Positions 8,859 through 14,997 of a DNA stretch of 64,000 bases are shown in pieces. The stretch comes from an uncultured Bacteroidales bacterium (GTDB lineage Bacteria > Bacteroidota > Bacteroidia > Bacteroidales > Paludibacteraceae), in the NCBI GenBank assembly GCA_946626605.1, contig CAMOUL010000003.1, positions 116,430 through 180,429 of the forward strand, read 5' to 3'. The notes beneath the pieces were generated by a model. It ran no database searches and had not been told where the DNA came from. It worked only from the letters and a program-made list of their open reading frames with translations. Numbering within the stretch: position 1 is the stretch's first letter; each line of letters begins with the position of its first letter. A program made the position numbers and the translations under genes.

Positions 8859-9479
8859 TCATTTCGAATACCGTGCGTTCAGCGCCTCGATCACCTCATC
8901 CGTGATATCGTAGCCGGCTACTTTATTCATCAGCACGGCGTCGTTCAGAATCAGGTGATAGTGTCCGTCGCTATTGAGCTCACGCAGGTAAGCCTGTACG
9001 CTGTCTTGTAACTGTTGGGTCAACGCTGCCTGTTGGTTCATGAAGTCGTTGCTCAGCTTCTGACGCAGGTTCTCGAGGTCTTGCTGTTTCGCCATCAACT
9101 GTTGCTCTTTCTTCTGCAGTTTGGCCTGCTCGCTCTCGGCACGCTCACGGCTGAGGAAAGCACCGGTCTCCACTTTCTTTTGGAAATTCAGCACGTCCTG
9201 TTGGAAGGTCTCTGCCTCTTTCTGGAGCGTCTTGGATTTGGTATCCAATTTCAGAACCGACTCTTCGTACTGGGACATCAGACGATCGTTTGCCTCCACG
9301 GCCAGGGTGTAATGCTTCAAAATCGAATCGGTGTTGATAATCGCGATCGGCAGTAACTCACCGGCTGCTTCCACATCCTGCACAGCGGGCTTCTTCGTCC
9401 GCGGCATAAACACAAATACCAAAATAAACAGGGCAACCACACATATTGCCAAACTAATGTTAATAATAAGTTGTTTCAT
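8859..9479 (-). CDS. OmpH/Skp family periplasmic chaperone-like protein, membrane-anchored
   Basis: Skp/OmpH proteins hold unfolded outer-membrane proteins in the periplasm. This 206-residue protein starts with an N-terminal hydrophobic segment (about residues 5-26, LAICVVALFILVFVFMP) without an obvious cleavage site, so it is probably membrane-anchored. The OmpH start (IAIINTDSILKHY) is followed by a long Gln/Lys/Glu-rich coiled coil (about 65-160) and a C-terminal strand region (YHLILNDAVLM ... DITDEVIEALN). It is the first gene of a likely two-gene unit with the Wzi-like gene. The leader contains a GTGTACGGTGTAAA array and an inverted-repeat promoter segment. Confidence 0.85.
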   Translation of the reverse strand: MKQLIINISLAICVVALFILVFVFMPRTKKPAVQDVEAAGELLPIAIINTDSILKHYTLAVEANDRLMSQYEESVLKLDTKSKTLQKEAETFQQDVLNFQKKVETGAFLSRERAESEQAKLQKKEQQLMAKQQDLENLRQKLSNDFMNQQAALTQQLQDSVQAYLRELNSDGHYHLILNDAVLMNKVAGYDITDEVIEALNARYSK

Positions 9480-9510
9480 AATGTTTGTATAATAATTTTA
9501 ATTTAATTCG

Positions 9511-9601
9511 GTGTACGGTGTAAAGTGTACGGTGTATAGTGTACGGTGTTTAGTGTACGGTGTATAGTGTACGGTGTACGGTGTAAAGTGTACGGTGTAA
9601 A
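9511..9601. repeat. 14-bp tandem array GTGTACGGTGTAAA
   Basis: About six and a half units of GTGTACGGTGTAAA (variants ending TATA, TTTA), each made of two 7-bp halves. It lies in the presumed 5' leader of the ompH-like gene, between its start codon and the inverted-repeat element. Confidence 0.9.
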
Positions 9602-9625
9602 AATTTTTTTTATTTATTTTTATCG

Positions 9626-9753
9626 GTATAATTATTAATTGGACTCTGTAGGAGTGAGGGTTTGGTTGGTAAGGGTCATTGCAAATTTATTTGTGAATGA
9701 GCTTTAGCAAGCAAAGACTCATCGGTACGTAGTACCACAATTAATAATTATAC
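9626..9753. repeat. Perfect 16-bp inverted repeat enclosing a promoter: candidate invertible promoter
   Basis: GTATAATTATTAATTG at 9626-9641 and its exact reverse complement at 9738-9753 flank 96 bp. The enclosed segment carries a promoter-like TAAATTTG (minus strand, 9682-9689) directed at ompH and wzi. A smaller palindrome GGTACGTAGTACC lies at 9724-9736. No target-site duplication is visible. The arrangement matches known Bacteroidales phase-variable promoters. A simple stem-loop or a MITE remains possible, and no recombinase gene is in the window. Confidence 0.55.
9682..9715 (-). promoter_or_regulatory. Candidate promoter inside the inverted-repeat segment
   Basis: Minus-strand TAAATTTG at 9682-9689 matches the TAnnTTTG element. 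TTTG lies at 9712-9715, spacing 22 instead of the 20 seen at other promoters here. It would drive ompH and the Wzi-like gene in the present orientation. Confidence 0.4.
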
Positions 9754-9823
9754 ATATTTTCCTTTTATATACAAATAATCTAATTCAATAATCAGTGTTT
9801 TTTATGTTTTTTTCTTTAAACTT

Positions 9824-10033
9824 TCAACTTTCAACTTTTAACTTTTGCTTGCGCCTCGCTTCGCGATCTTGTGAAGTCGCGCAATGAATCCCATCTTGCT
9901 TCATCCGCTCATTCTCGCCGATATGCTGCGACCGGAACGTATGATCTTTGCGGAAGATCACACCCACGCAGAGCGCCAACATCGCCCCTGCTACAAGCCC
10001 TATCGCTATTCCTATTTTTACCAGCGTACCCAT
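9824..10033 (-). CDS. Small single-span membrane protein, conserved motif HIGxNxxMxxxGIxC
   Basis: A 69-residue protein starting MGTLVKIGIAIGLVAGAML. One membrane helix (about residues 5-27) is followed by a basic cytoplasmic tail with the motif SQHIGENERMKQDGIHCATSQD. Similar small proteins with an IG-N--M---GI-C motif occur in other Bacteroidota as far as I recall; no function is known to me. The ATG at 10033 was chosen because it directly precedes the helix; upstream sequence is promoter. The last residues (QKLKVES) and the stop are encoded by AAAGTTAAAAGTTGAAAG spacer-type repeat DNA. It has its own promoter at 10066-10097. Confidence 0.7.
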   Translation of the reverse strand: MGTLVKIGIAIGLVAGAMLALCVGVIFRKDHTFRSQHIGENERMKQDGIHCATSQDREARRKQKLKVES

Positions 10034-10065
10034 GCGCGCATATAAATTCGGCTGCAATTTCGCTG

Positions 10066-10097
10066 CAAAAGTACAAAAAAAAATTGACATACACAAG
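10066..10097 (-). promoter_or_regulatory. Promoter for the small membrane protein
   Basis: Minus-strand TACTTTTG (10066-10073), 20-nt spacer, CTTG (10094-10097). The downstream sequence GCAGCG...GCAGCCG precedes the ATG at 10033. Confidence 0.65.
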
Positions 10098-10131
10098 AGT
10101 GTATGCCATTTTTTGATAATATTTGTTGTTT

Positions 10132-10815
10132 TTAACGGGAAACCAACTCATTTACCTTCTTCTGTGCCGCCTTCTGAAGCTTGATGCAGAAATAGATCAG
10201 CGCGAAGAAACAGATACCTCCTGCGATGGGATCCACCGAACCGGTCATCGCCAGCGAGTCATATACGCCATGCGCCAAAACAGGTATCAGGATCACCTTC
10301 GCCGCAGCTATCTTGGAATGGTCCACGAAGTGATAAACGGCATAGTAATAACCCATCAGGATAGCGAACGCATAATGTCCCGGAACAGCCAACAGCGCAC
10401 GCATAGCTGCTACCGTCGCCCAGCCTTCTCCGCCGGAGAGCACATAGCCCACATTCTCTATTGCCGCGAAGCCCAGTCCGACACACACCGCATACACGAT
10501 CCCGTCAAAATGCTCGTCGAAATACGGGTTTTTACGTAAGATCAACCATAAAGCCAGCAGCTTTGCTGCTTCTTCCGGAATAGCCGCTACCAAGAACGCC
10601 TCTACCGTCGTTCCGAAGAGTGTGGTCGGACCGCCGGACGGGAACAAGTAATGCATCACCAACGTCTCTACCAAAGCCACCGGCACACAGATGATAACTC
10701 CCGCCAACAATGCACGAAACAACCATTTAAACGGCTCCGGCTGTGCATCCTTCCGCCAGATATACAAAAACAACAATATCGCCGGCAATAACGCCGCTGC
10801 AAGCATGTAATACAT
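10132..10815 (-). CDS. PrsW family intramembrane metalloprotease
   Basis: A 227-residue polytopic membrane protein of the PrsW/CAAX-protease-like superfamily. In Bacillus, PrsW performs site-1 cleavage of an anti-sigma factor. The predicted active-site motifs are present: AIPEEAAK (EExxK), GFAAIENVGY (FxxxEN) and HGVYDSL; an AVPGH segment is also seen. About six to seven hydrophobic helices span most of the protein. It sits 11 bp downstream of the unknown basic protein gene (10827-11264) on the same strand, so the two are probably co-transcribed from 11439-11470. The substrate is unknown; no anti-sigma factor lies nearby. Confidence 0.88.
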   Translation of the reverse strand: MYYMLAAALLPAILLFLYIWRKDAQPEPFKWLFRALLAGVIICVPVALVETLVMHYLFPSGGPTTLFGTTVEAFLVAAIPEEAAKLLALWLILRKNPYFDEHFDGIVYAVCVGLGFAAIENVGYVLSGGEGWATVAAMRALLAVPGHYAFAILMGYYYAVYHFVDHSKIAAAKVILIPVLAHGVYDSLAMTGSVDPIAGGICFFALIYFCIKLQKAAQKKVNELVSR

Positions 10816-10826
10816 AGTAGTACGAA

Positions 10827-11264
10827 TTAGTCTTTGAGTTCTTGATAAATCATAGCCCGAATGAAGTTATCGAAGCGAAAATAATGACGCTGTTTGCCGT
10901 CTTTTCCGAGGGGAGCCTGGATGTCCGGTGCTCCTTTGAGTTGAGACTCAAAACGAAGGCGAAATTGTTCGAGCAGAGTTCGTTGTTCGTCGGTCGCTGT
11001 ATCCGGAAATTTATAGGCATAAATGAGAGCCGTCGTACGCTTTGCCGCCTCGCCAAAATGCTGTAAATGAGCGAGTTCTTTACCCTTTGGAGGTACCTGC
11101 TTGTAGTTGCGTTTTTTTCTCTGCAGATAGACTTCCGGCTTACACTCTTTGGTGACAGCTCCATTCGGTCCATGCAAGTGCTTATGGCGCGTAATGAGCT
11201 TGTGCTCGCTGTCCAACGCGCCGGTCGTAAGGCTGATGCCCGGGGAATAAGAAATTTGTGCCAT
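10827..11264 (-). CDS. Unknown basic protein downstream of an 11-bp repeat array
   Basis: A 145-residue cytoplasmic protein without signal peptide or membrane helix. It is rich in Lys/Arg/His (HKLITRHKHLHG, YLQRKKRNYKQ) and begins MAQISYSPGISLTTGALD. A conserved-looking middle (PPKGKELAHLQHFGEAAKRT) precedes a helical C-terminal part with aromatic and basic residues. I do not recognise a named family; the charge pattern would fit nucleic-acid binding, but this is inference. It leads a two-gene unit with PrsW. The leader of about 170 nt carries six 11-bp direct repeats immediately after the promoter, which is unusual and suggests regulation. Confidence 0.7.
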   Translation of the reverse strand: MAQISYSPGISLTTGALDSEHKLITRHKHLHGPNGAVTKECKPEVYLQRKKRNYKQVPPKGKELAHLQHFGEAAKRTTALIYAYKFPDTATDEQRTLLEQFRLRFESQLKGAPDIQAPLGKDGKQRHYFRFDNFIRAMIYQELKD

Positions 11265-11355
11265 TTTATAGAAATTTTTGCGGTTAATTCATTCTTTCAA
11301 GAGATAAAAGCGGAATAGAAACGGCGTAGTAACAGGGTCTGATTATGTCATTTAT

Positions 11356-11421
11356 CACCTACTAATAACCTACTAATCACCTACTAATCACCTACTAATA
11401 TTCTACTAATCTCGTACTAGT
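11356..11421. repeat. Six tandem 11-bp repeats (CACCTACTAAT)
   Basis: Units at 11356, 11367, 11378, 11389, 11400 and 11411: CACCTACTAAT, AACCTACTAAT, CACCTACTAAT (twice), ATTCTACTAAT, CTCGTACTAGT. The core CTACTA recurs once per DNA turn. It lies between the promoter at 11439-11470 and the start codon at 11264, so it is transcribed as AUUAGUAGGUG units. Confidence 0.9.
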
Positions 11422-11438
11422 GTATTTAAATTTGAGTG

Positions 11439-11470
11439 CAAAGGTACAACAAAAAAATGACATATGCAAA
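11439..11470 (-). promoter_or_regulatory. Promoter for the 10827-11264 / PrsW unit
   Basis: Minus-strand TACCTTTG (11439-11446), exactly 20 nt, TTTG (11467-11470). It is a full match to the Bacteroidota promoter pattern. Confidence 0.75.
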
Positions 11471-11510
11471 TTTTGGAGGGGGATTTGTTGAGAAAAATGG
11501 AGAAATGTTA

Positions 11511-11546
11511 CAAAAAACCGCTCGGCCTGAGGTGTAAGCCGAGCGG
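11511..11546 (-). terminator. Rho-independent terminator after the lipoprotein gene
   Basis: Minus strand: a perfect 9-bp stem CCGCTCGGC/GCCGAGCGG (11518-11546) followed by TTTTTTG. It lies 47 bp downstream of the lipoprotein stop and insulates the promoter at 11439. Confidence 0.85.
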
Positions 11547-11592
11547 AGAGGGCAGGCAATGAAAATGCCCTATAATAGAAGAAAAAGATGTA

Positions 11593-12270
11593 TTATTCTA
11601 TATCCTCTTTAATATCATCGATTTCTTTTTGTACACTTTCTTTAGTCTTAGTCAGCGTCTCTTCGATGAAATCAACAGCTGTTTTGTAATCTTCTTCATC
11701 GATATCAAAGGTAGCAATAATCTCCTTTAGATCTTTATCCATTACGAATATATATTCTCCGATAGTAGAATTACCGCCTTTGGTTTTGCATCTGAAGCGA
11801 TGGCCCACTTTCCAGCCGATGGCTTCTCCGTTTTCGTTTTGCTCTAATGCTTCATTTCGATCCAGGATGAGCAACATCGCATCATACATTTCCCGCATGC
11901 ATTTTCTCGCCGCATTCAGATTGTCGCGACACTTGGCTTTTGCATCATTATATTTTGAGCGACCATACGACGTTCCAGAGTCACTCCAGATATCCATAGA
12001 AGTTTGAGCGCTTCGAACTTCAGCCAGATAGTCGTTCACTTTGTCCAGTTTATCTCCTGCAACCAAAGCGAGTGCATATGCTTCCTTGTCAAAACGAATA
12101 TCGGTATACATTGTGTCGATAGTCGTTTTCATCGGTTCATAACTCTCAAAATCATACAGGTTTTCGTACATGTAATCTTTGATTAACTTGTTCGCTTTGT
12201 CTTCTTTTGAGGCACACGAAGCAAGCGTGATAGCCAACAATAAAGACAGACAGAATTTAATGTGTTTCAT
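11593..12270 (-). CDS. Hypothetical lipoprotein
   Basis: A 225-residue protein with a lipoprotein signal (MKHIKFCLSLLLAITLASCAS; lipobox LASC). The mature part is mainly helical and acidic, with a Tyr/Asp-rich N-terminal segment (YMYENLYDFESYEP), a Cys-containing helix (AKCRDNLNAARKCMREM) and a Lys/Glu-rich coiled tail (KTKESVQKEIDDIKEDIE). The central WKVGHRFRCKTKGG block resembles small Bacteroides lipoproteins of unknown function. A strong terminator follows it. Codon use looks more AT-rich than that of the housekeeping genes nearby. I cannot assign a role. Confidence 0.75.
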   Translation of the reverse strand: MKHIKFCLSLLLAITLASCASKEDKANKLIKDYMYENLYDFESYEPMKTTIDTMYTDIRFDKEAYALALVAGDKLDKVNDYLAEVRSAQTSMDIWSDSGTSYGRSKYNDAKAKCRDNLNAARKCMREMYDAMLLILDRNEALEQNENGEAIGWKVGHRFRCKTKGGNSTIGEYIFVMDKDLKEIIATFDIDEEDYKTAVDFIEETLTKTKESVQKEIDDIKEDIE

Positions 12271-12352
12271 TGTAAAAAAGATTTTATTCCCGCTCTTACG
12301 CCTTTACGGGTTTTGGCAATATAATATAATAAAAAAATGGACGATCCTTATC

Positions 12353-12463
12353 CGCTCTAAGGCTGTAGGAATTGCCCATTCACCGATAAGTCACGTCCAT
12401 ATTACATGGACGCTTGCAGACTTATTATTGGTGAATCTTTTGAACTTCCTACATTCTAGAGCG
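12353..12463 (-). ncRNA. Extended hairpin of five consecutive 7-bp helices: candidate structured RNA
   Basis: Pairings, outside in: 12353-12359 with 12457-12463 (CGCTCTA/TAGAGCG); 12365-12371 with 12446-12452 (GTAGGAA/TTCCTAC); 12378-12384 with 12430-12436 (ATTCACC/GGTGAAT); 12386-12392 with 12419-12425 (ATAAGTC/GACTTAT); 12394-12400 with 12406-12412 (CGTCCAT/ATGGACG, loop ATTAC). All five are perfect 7-bp helices separated by unpaired bases. On the minus strand a U-run (CCATTTTTTTATT) follows, favouring that strand. No family recognised; it could be an RNA, a 3'-UTR structure of the DUF4160/DUF2442 unit, or a DNA-level palindrome. Confidence 0.45.
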
Positions 12464-12529
12464 CCAATAAATCGCAAACGCGAAAAATCAATATGTCCTT
12501 ACTGTTTTACGTCGACAAGCGACGAGGGG

Positions 12530-12781
12530 TTAGGCAATTACACCTGCGTGTAGTTGCTCTATCGGGAAAATAAGATCCCAACTCTTGCCCCACACTACAT
12601 TTCCATCCTCTATCGAGAATTGGCGGAATTTACGCGGGTCAAGATATTTATTATACTGCGGATGAGGGTGACGACGAATGAAGTCACCTATATCCACTCT
12701 ACGGGTCGTTTGGTCGCTGAACAGCAGGTCCACCGACAAATTGCCCGCATCCTTTGCTTCTTTAATATACAATTTGCTCAT
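12530..12781 (-). CDS. DUF2442 domain protein (putative partner/antitoxin of DUF4160)
   Basis: An 83-residue cytoplasmic protein with the DUF2442 pattern: FSDQTTRRVDIGDF near the middle, LDPRKFRQF, then a C-terminal GNVVWGKSWDLIFPIEQL block. It lies 2 bp downstream of the DUF4160 gene on the same strand. Such DUF4160/DUF2442 pairs are common and have been suggested to behave like toxin-antitoxin modules; I infer the same possibility here, without direct evidence. Alternative: an accessory regulator of unknown role. Confidence 0.75.
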   Translation of the reverse strand: MSKLYIKEAKDAGNLSVDLLFSDQTTRRVDIGDFIRRHPHPQYNKYLDPRKFRQFSIEDGNVVWGKSWDLIFPIEQLHAGVIA

Positions 12782-12783
12782 AG

Positions 12784-13086
12784 TTATAATTTGGTTTTGA
12801 TGGTTGTACTCTTTACTGCCTGCCTCAACACGAAGAACTTAATCCACTTGGTAATAATGTTTTTGGCGTACTTCCTAATGAATTCTTCTGCTGTCTTTTG
12901 ATCTTTGGAAGATAATGGCTCTTCTCCTGCCTTTTCACGAACACGAATCTCCGCTAAAACTCCATTATCCATGATAAGCTCGAAGATGCTTTGGCAGCCC
13001 TTATGTGTCACATGCACATGAATGGGCTCGTGCTCATTGGAATAGAAGAAAAAGACAAATCCAAAATATTCAAAAATCTTAGGCAT
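12784..13086 (-). CDS. DUF4160 domain protein (putative toxin-like partner of DUF2442)
   Basis: A 100-residue protein starting MPKIFEYFGFVFFFYSNEHEPIHVHV, the DUF4160 signature with the EHxPxHVHV block. A segment with IFELIMDNGVLAEIRVREK follows, then a helical C-terminal tail rich in Lys. The ATG at 13086 fits the family and lies just downstream of a good promoter (13114-13144); longer upstream reading is not protein-like. Paired with DUF2442 in a two-gene operon. A toxin role is inference from pairing only. Confidence 0.78.
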   Translation of the reverse strand: MPKIFEYFGFVFFFYSNEHEPIHVHVTHKGCQSIFELIMDNGVLAEIRVREKAGEEPLSSKDQKTAEEFIRKYAKNIITKWIKFFVLRQAVKSTTIKTKL

Positions 13087-13113
13087 AACAGTTGTTGTTT
13101 CGATTTTGCGCTG

Positions 13114-13144
13114 CAAAATTACAGAAAAAATTTGATATATGCAA
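13114..13144 (-). promoter_or_regulatory. Promoter for the DUF4160/DUF2442 pair
   Basis: Minus-strand TAATTTTG (13114-13121), 20 nt, TTG (13142-13144). Start codon at 13086. Confidence 0.7.
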
Positions 13145-13560
13145 GAAAAATGGGAAAAAATTGCATGCGCCGGATAAAATCTCGGCAAATGGACGAAGAA
13201 GAGCGGCGGATTCAATCCGCATAGAATACAAAGAAAGCAAGAAGCTACACTCGCATTGAGACCGAAGCGGGCGGGGCGGCACGTTTGGCTATTCCCGAAA
13301 ATTATTCGGGGCTAATAGACACAGGACCGGACGCGAGGGCTGAATAAAGCAGAAGGAAAAGCGGATGTCCCTCCCCTATTTTCTCAAAAAAACTTATTTT
13401 AGTTATAAAATAATTTGCACATGTCAAATATTTGTAGAACTTCGGACTCCGCCTTGCGTTGCAATTCCCCCGAAATTACGTTCGCTCAATTTAGCGAACT
13501 CCAACTAAATCGCCAAAAACCTGAATTAATACAAGCATTATTCATTTTTTTGTCAATTTA
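13145..13560. other. Gene-free stretch with several short palindromes
   Basis: No convincing gene in either strand. Visible structures: GCGGATT-C-AATCCGC (13206-13220), CCCGAA/TTCGGG around AATTA (13294-13310), and GTTCGCT/AGCGAAC around 13480-13498. Composition changes from GC-rich (13150-13370) to AT-rich (13380-13560). It could be a decayed gene, an unrecognised RNA or terminators of flanking units. Confidence 0.4.
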
Positions 13561-13592
13561 TTTGGTACTTCAAATTTTTTGTAGTAACTTTG
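13561..13592 (+). promoter_or_regulatory. Promoter for the esterase lipoprotein
   Basis: TTTG (13561-13564), 20 nt, TAACTTTG (13585-13592), then CGCCCGATTTGG; start codon at 13625. Confidence 0.75.
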
Positions 13593-13624
13593 CGCCCGAT
13601 TTGGTTTTATATATTTAAAAATAT

Positions 13625-14371
13625 ATGAAAAAGTTGCTTTTTAGTGCCCTGCTGGCAGCGGGGTTGTTTGCTGCCGGGTGTAGCCCGAAAGGGCAAGTTC
13701 AGAACGCCCAAGTGCCCGGTGTAGGAGAGGTGATACGCGACACGCTCAACGGCGTGCCCTGTTGCGTCTATCTGCCGGAGCATTATGTAGACCGTACGGA
13801 GGTGTATCCGGTGCTGTATCTGCAGCACGGTATGTGGGGCAATGAGTTCGACTGGACTCTGAAAGGCAACTTGCTCGGAATCATGGACTCTCTTTTACGC
13901 GCGGGCGCTGTACGCGAAATGGTGGTAATCATGCCGGATAACTGTCCGGGTAGGCCGACGTTCGAGGAAGAGAAAGCCAATGCTACAACCGGCGAATGGG
14001 AGGCAAACTTTGCGACATTCATGGCAGAGGCGGAGTCGGAGTACCGCATCAGTGCCGAGCCGGCTCAACGTGCTATAGCCGGACTCTCAATGGGCGGATA
14101 CCATACAATGCGGGTGTCGTATGTGTTGGACGGACAGTTCGAATACGTAGCGATGTTCTCTCCGGCGACCTTTGTACACAACGCTCCTACCCGACCCCGC
14201 GTGTTCTGGCTTGCGATCGGCACGGAGGATTTTCTCTGGGATTCGTTCCAGGAATATCGCAAGTGGCTGGAGGCCGAGCACATCGAATATACGTATTACG
14301 AGAGTACGGGCGGGCATGACTGGCCCAATTGGCAGGAGTATTTGGGAAGATTTTTGCCGAAACTCTTCTAA
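13625..14371 (+). CDS. Esterase D/feruloyl-esterase-like lipoprotein (alpha/beta hydrolase)
   Basis: A 248-residue exported hydrolase with a lipoprotein signal (MKKLLFSALLAAGLFAAGCS; lipobox FAAGC). The alpha/beta-hydrolase core shows VYPVLYLQHGMWGNE (oxyanion region), the nucleophile motif GLSMGGYH and a C-terminal STGGHDWPNWQEYL with the catalytic His. The pattern matches the putative esterase family containing esterase D and bacterial feruloyl esterases, often acting on plant cell-wall esters. It lacks an extra carbohydrate-binding domain. Substrate not determinable. It has its own promoter and is followed by a repeat spacer, so probably monocistronic. Confidence 0.87.
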   Translation: MKKLLFSALLAAGLFAAGCSPKGQVQNAQVPGVGEVIRDTLNGVPCCVYLPEHYVDRTEVYPVLYLQHGMWGNEFDWTLKGNLLGIMDSLLRAGAVREMVVIMPDNCPGRPTFEEEKANATTGEWEANFATFMAEAESEYRISAEPAQRAIAGLSMGGYHTMRVSYVLDGQFEYVAMFSPATFVHNAPTRPRVFWLAIGTEDFLWDSFQEYRKWLEAEHIEYTYYESTGGHDWPNWQEYLGRFLPKLF

Positions 14372-14403
14372 ATGAATAATGAATAATGAATAATGAATAT
14401 TTT

Positions 14404-14459
14404 GCGATGCCGATACATGTTTCGCGAGATAGTCATGAATAATTAATAATGAATATTTT
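14404..14459. repeat. Dispersed spacer element, copy 1
   Basis: GCGATGCCGATACATG followed by TTTCGCGAGATAGTCATG and an AATGAATAATTAATAATG tail. The 37-nt core recurs at 14867, 14930 and 18884. Confidence 0.85.
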
Positions 14460-14475
14460 GAAAAATTGATATATT

Positions 14476-14838
14476 ATGGCAAATGACAAACAACAGAGCG
14501 GATTGATGTTCAATGCATTGACCGCAGGAAGTAAAATTGTAGGTAACATAACGGCGGACAGCGACTACCGTATCGACGGTTTGGTAGAAGGCGATCTGCA
14601 GTGTACCGGTAAAGTAGTAATCGGCGAGGCCGGAAAAGTAAAAGGTACGATCGGCTGCCAGAACGCAGAGATCATGGGATTGCTGGAAGGTAAGATCAGC
14701 TGCAGCAGCCAGTTGTCGCTCCGCGCGAGCGGTAAGATCGTGGGCGATGTCAATACCAAGACACTCATCGTCGAGCCGGGAGCATTGTTCAACGGTACCT
14801 GCTCTATGGGAGCGGCGAAGGCGATGCCTTCTAAATGA
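14476..14838 (+). CDS. Bactofilin (polymer-forming cytoskeletal protein)
   Basis: A 120-residue bactofilin: a short flexible N-terminus (MANDKQQSGLMFNAL) followed by a right-handed beta-helix built from repeats such as GNITADSDYRIDGLVEGDLQCTG and GEAGKVKGTIGCQNAEIMG. These proteins self-assemble without nucleotide into filaments at the membrane and help place cell-wall enzymes or shape the cell. The length is typical. It lies between repeat spacers, without obvious operon partners. Confidence 0.92.
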   Translation: MANDKQQSGLMFNALTAGSKIVGNITADSDYRIDGLVEGDLQCTGKVVIGEAGKVKGTIGCQNAEIMGLLEGKISCSSQLSLRASGKIVGDVNTKTLIVEPGALFNGTCSMGAAKAMPSK

Positions 14839-14866
14839 ATAATTAATAATGAATAATGAATATTTT

Positions 14867-14929
14867 GCGATGCCGATACATGTTTCGCGAGATAGTCATG
14901 AATAATTAATAATGAATAATGAATATTTT
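14867..14929. repeat. Dispersed spacer element, copy 2
   Basis: Same 37-nt core as 14404, in tandem with copy 3 (period 63 bp), with an AATGAATAATG tail. Confidence 0.85.
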
Positions 14930-14990
14930 GCGATGCCGATACATGTTTCGCGAGATAGTCATGAATAATGAATAATTAATAATGAATATT
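14930..14990. repeat. Dispersed spacer element, copy 3
   Basis: Same core as 14404 and 14867, ending just before the four-helix-bundle gene. Confidence 0.85.
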
Positions 14991-14997
14991 TCTTCGA

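Noticed and set aside
9626..9753. MITE
   Set aside because: No target-site duplication or second copy in the window; kept as a weaker alternative to an invertible promoter.
11067..11318. Open frames opposite the 10827-11264 gene
   Set aside because: Shadow frames with no start context, promoter or family features.
11356..11421. CRISPR-like array
   Set aside because: Units are 11 bp and contiguous with no spacers; no cas genes in the window.
12353..12545. Integron attC site (a GTTAGGC lies near 12540)
   Set aside because: No matching RYYYAAC box at the other end and no integrase; the helices do not fit the attC box layout.
12784..13215. Longer form of the DUF4160 protein
   Set aside because: The extra 43 residues overlap the promoter; the family start is MPKIFEYF at 13086.
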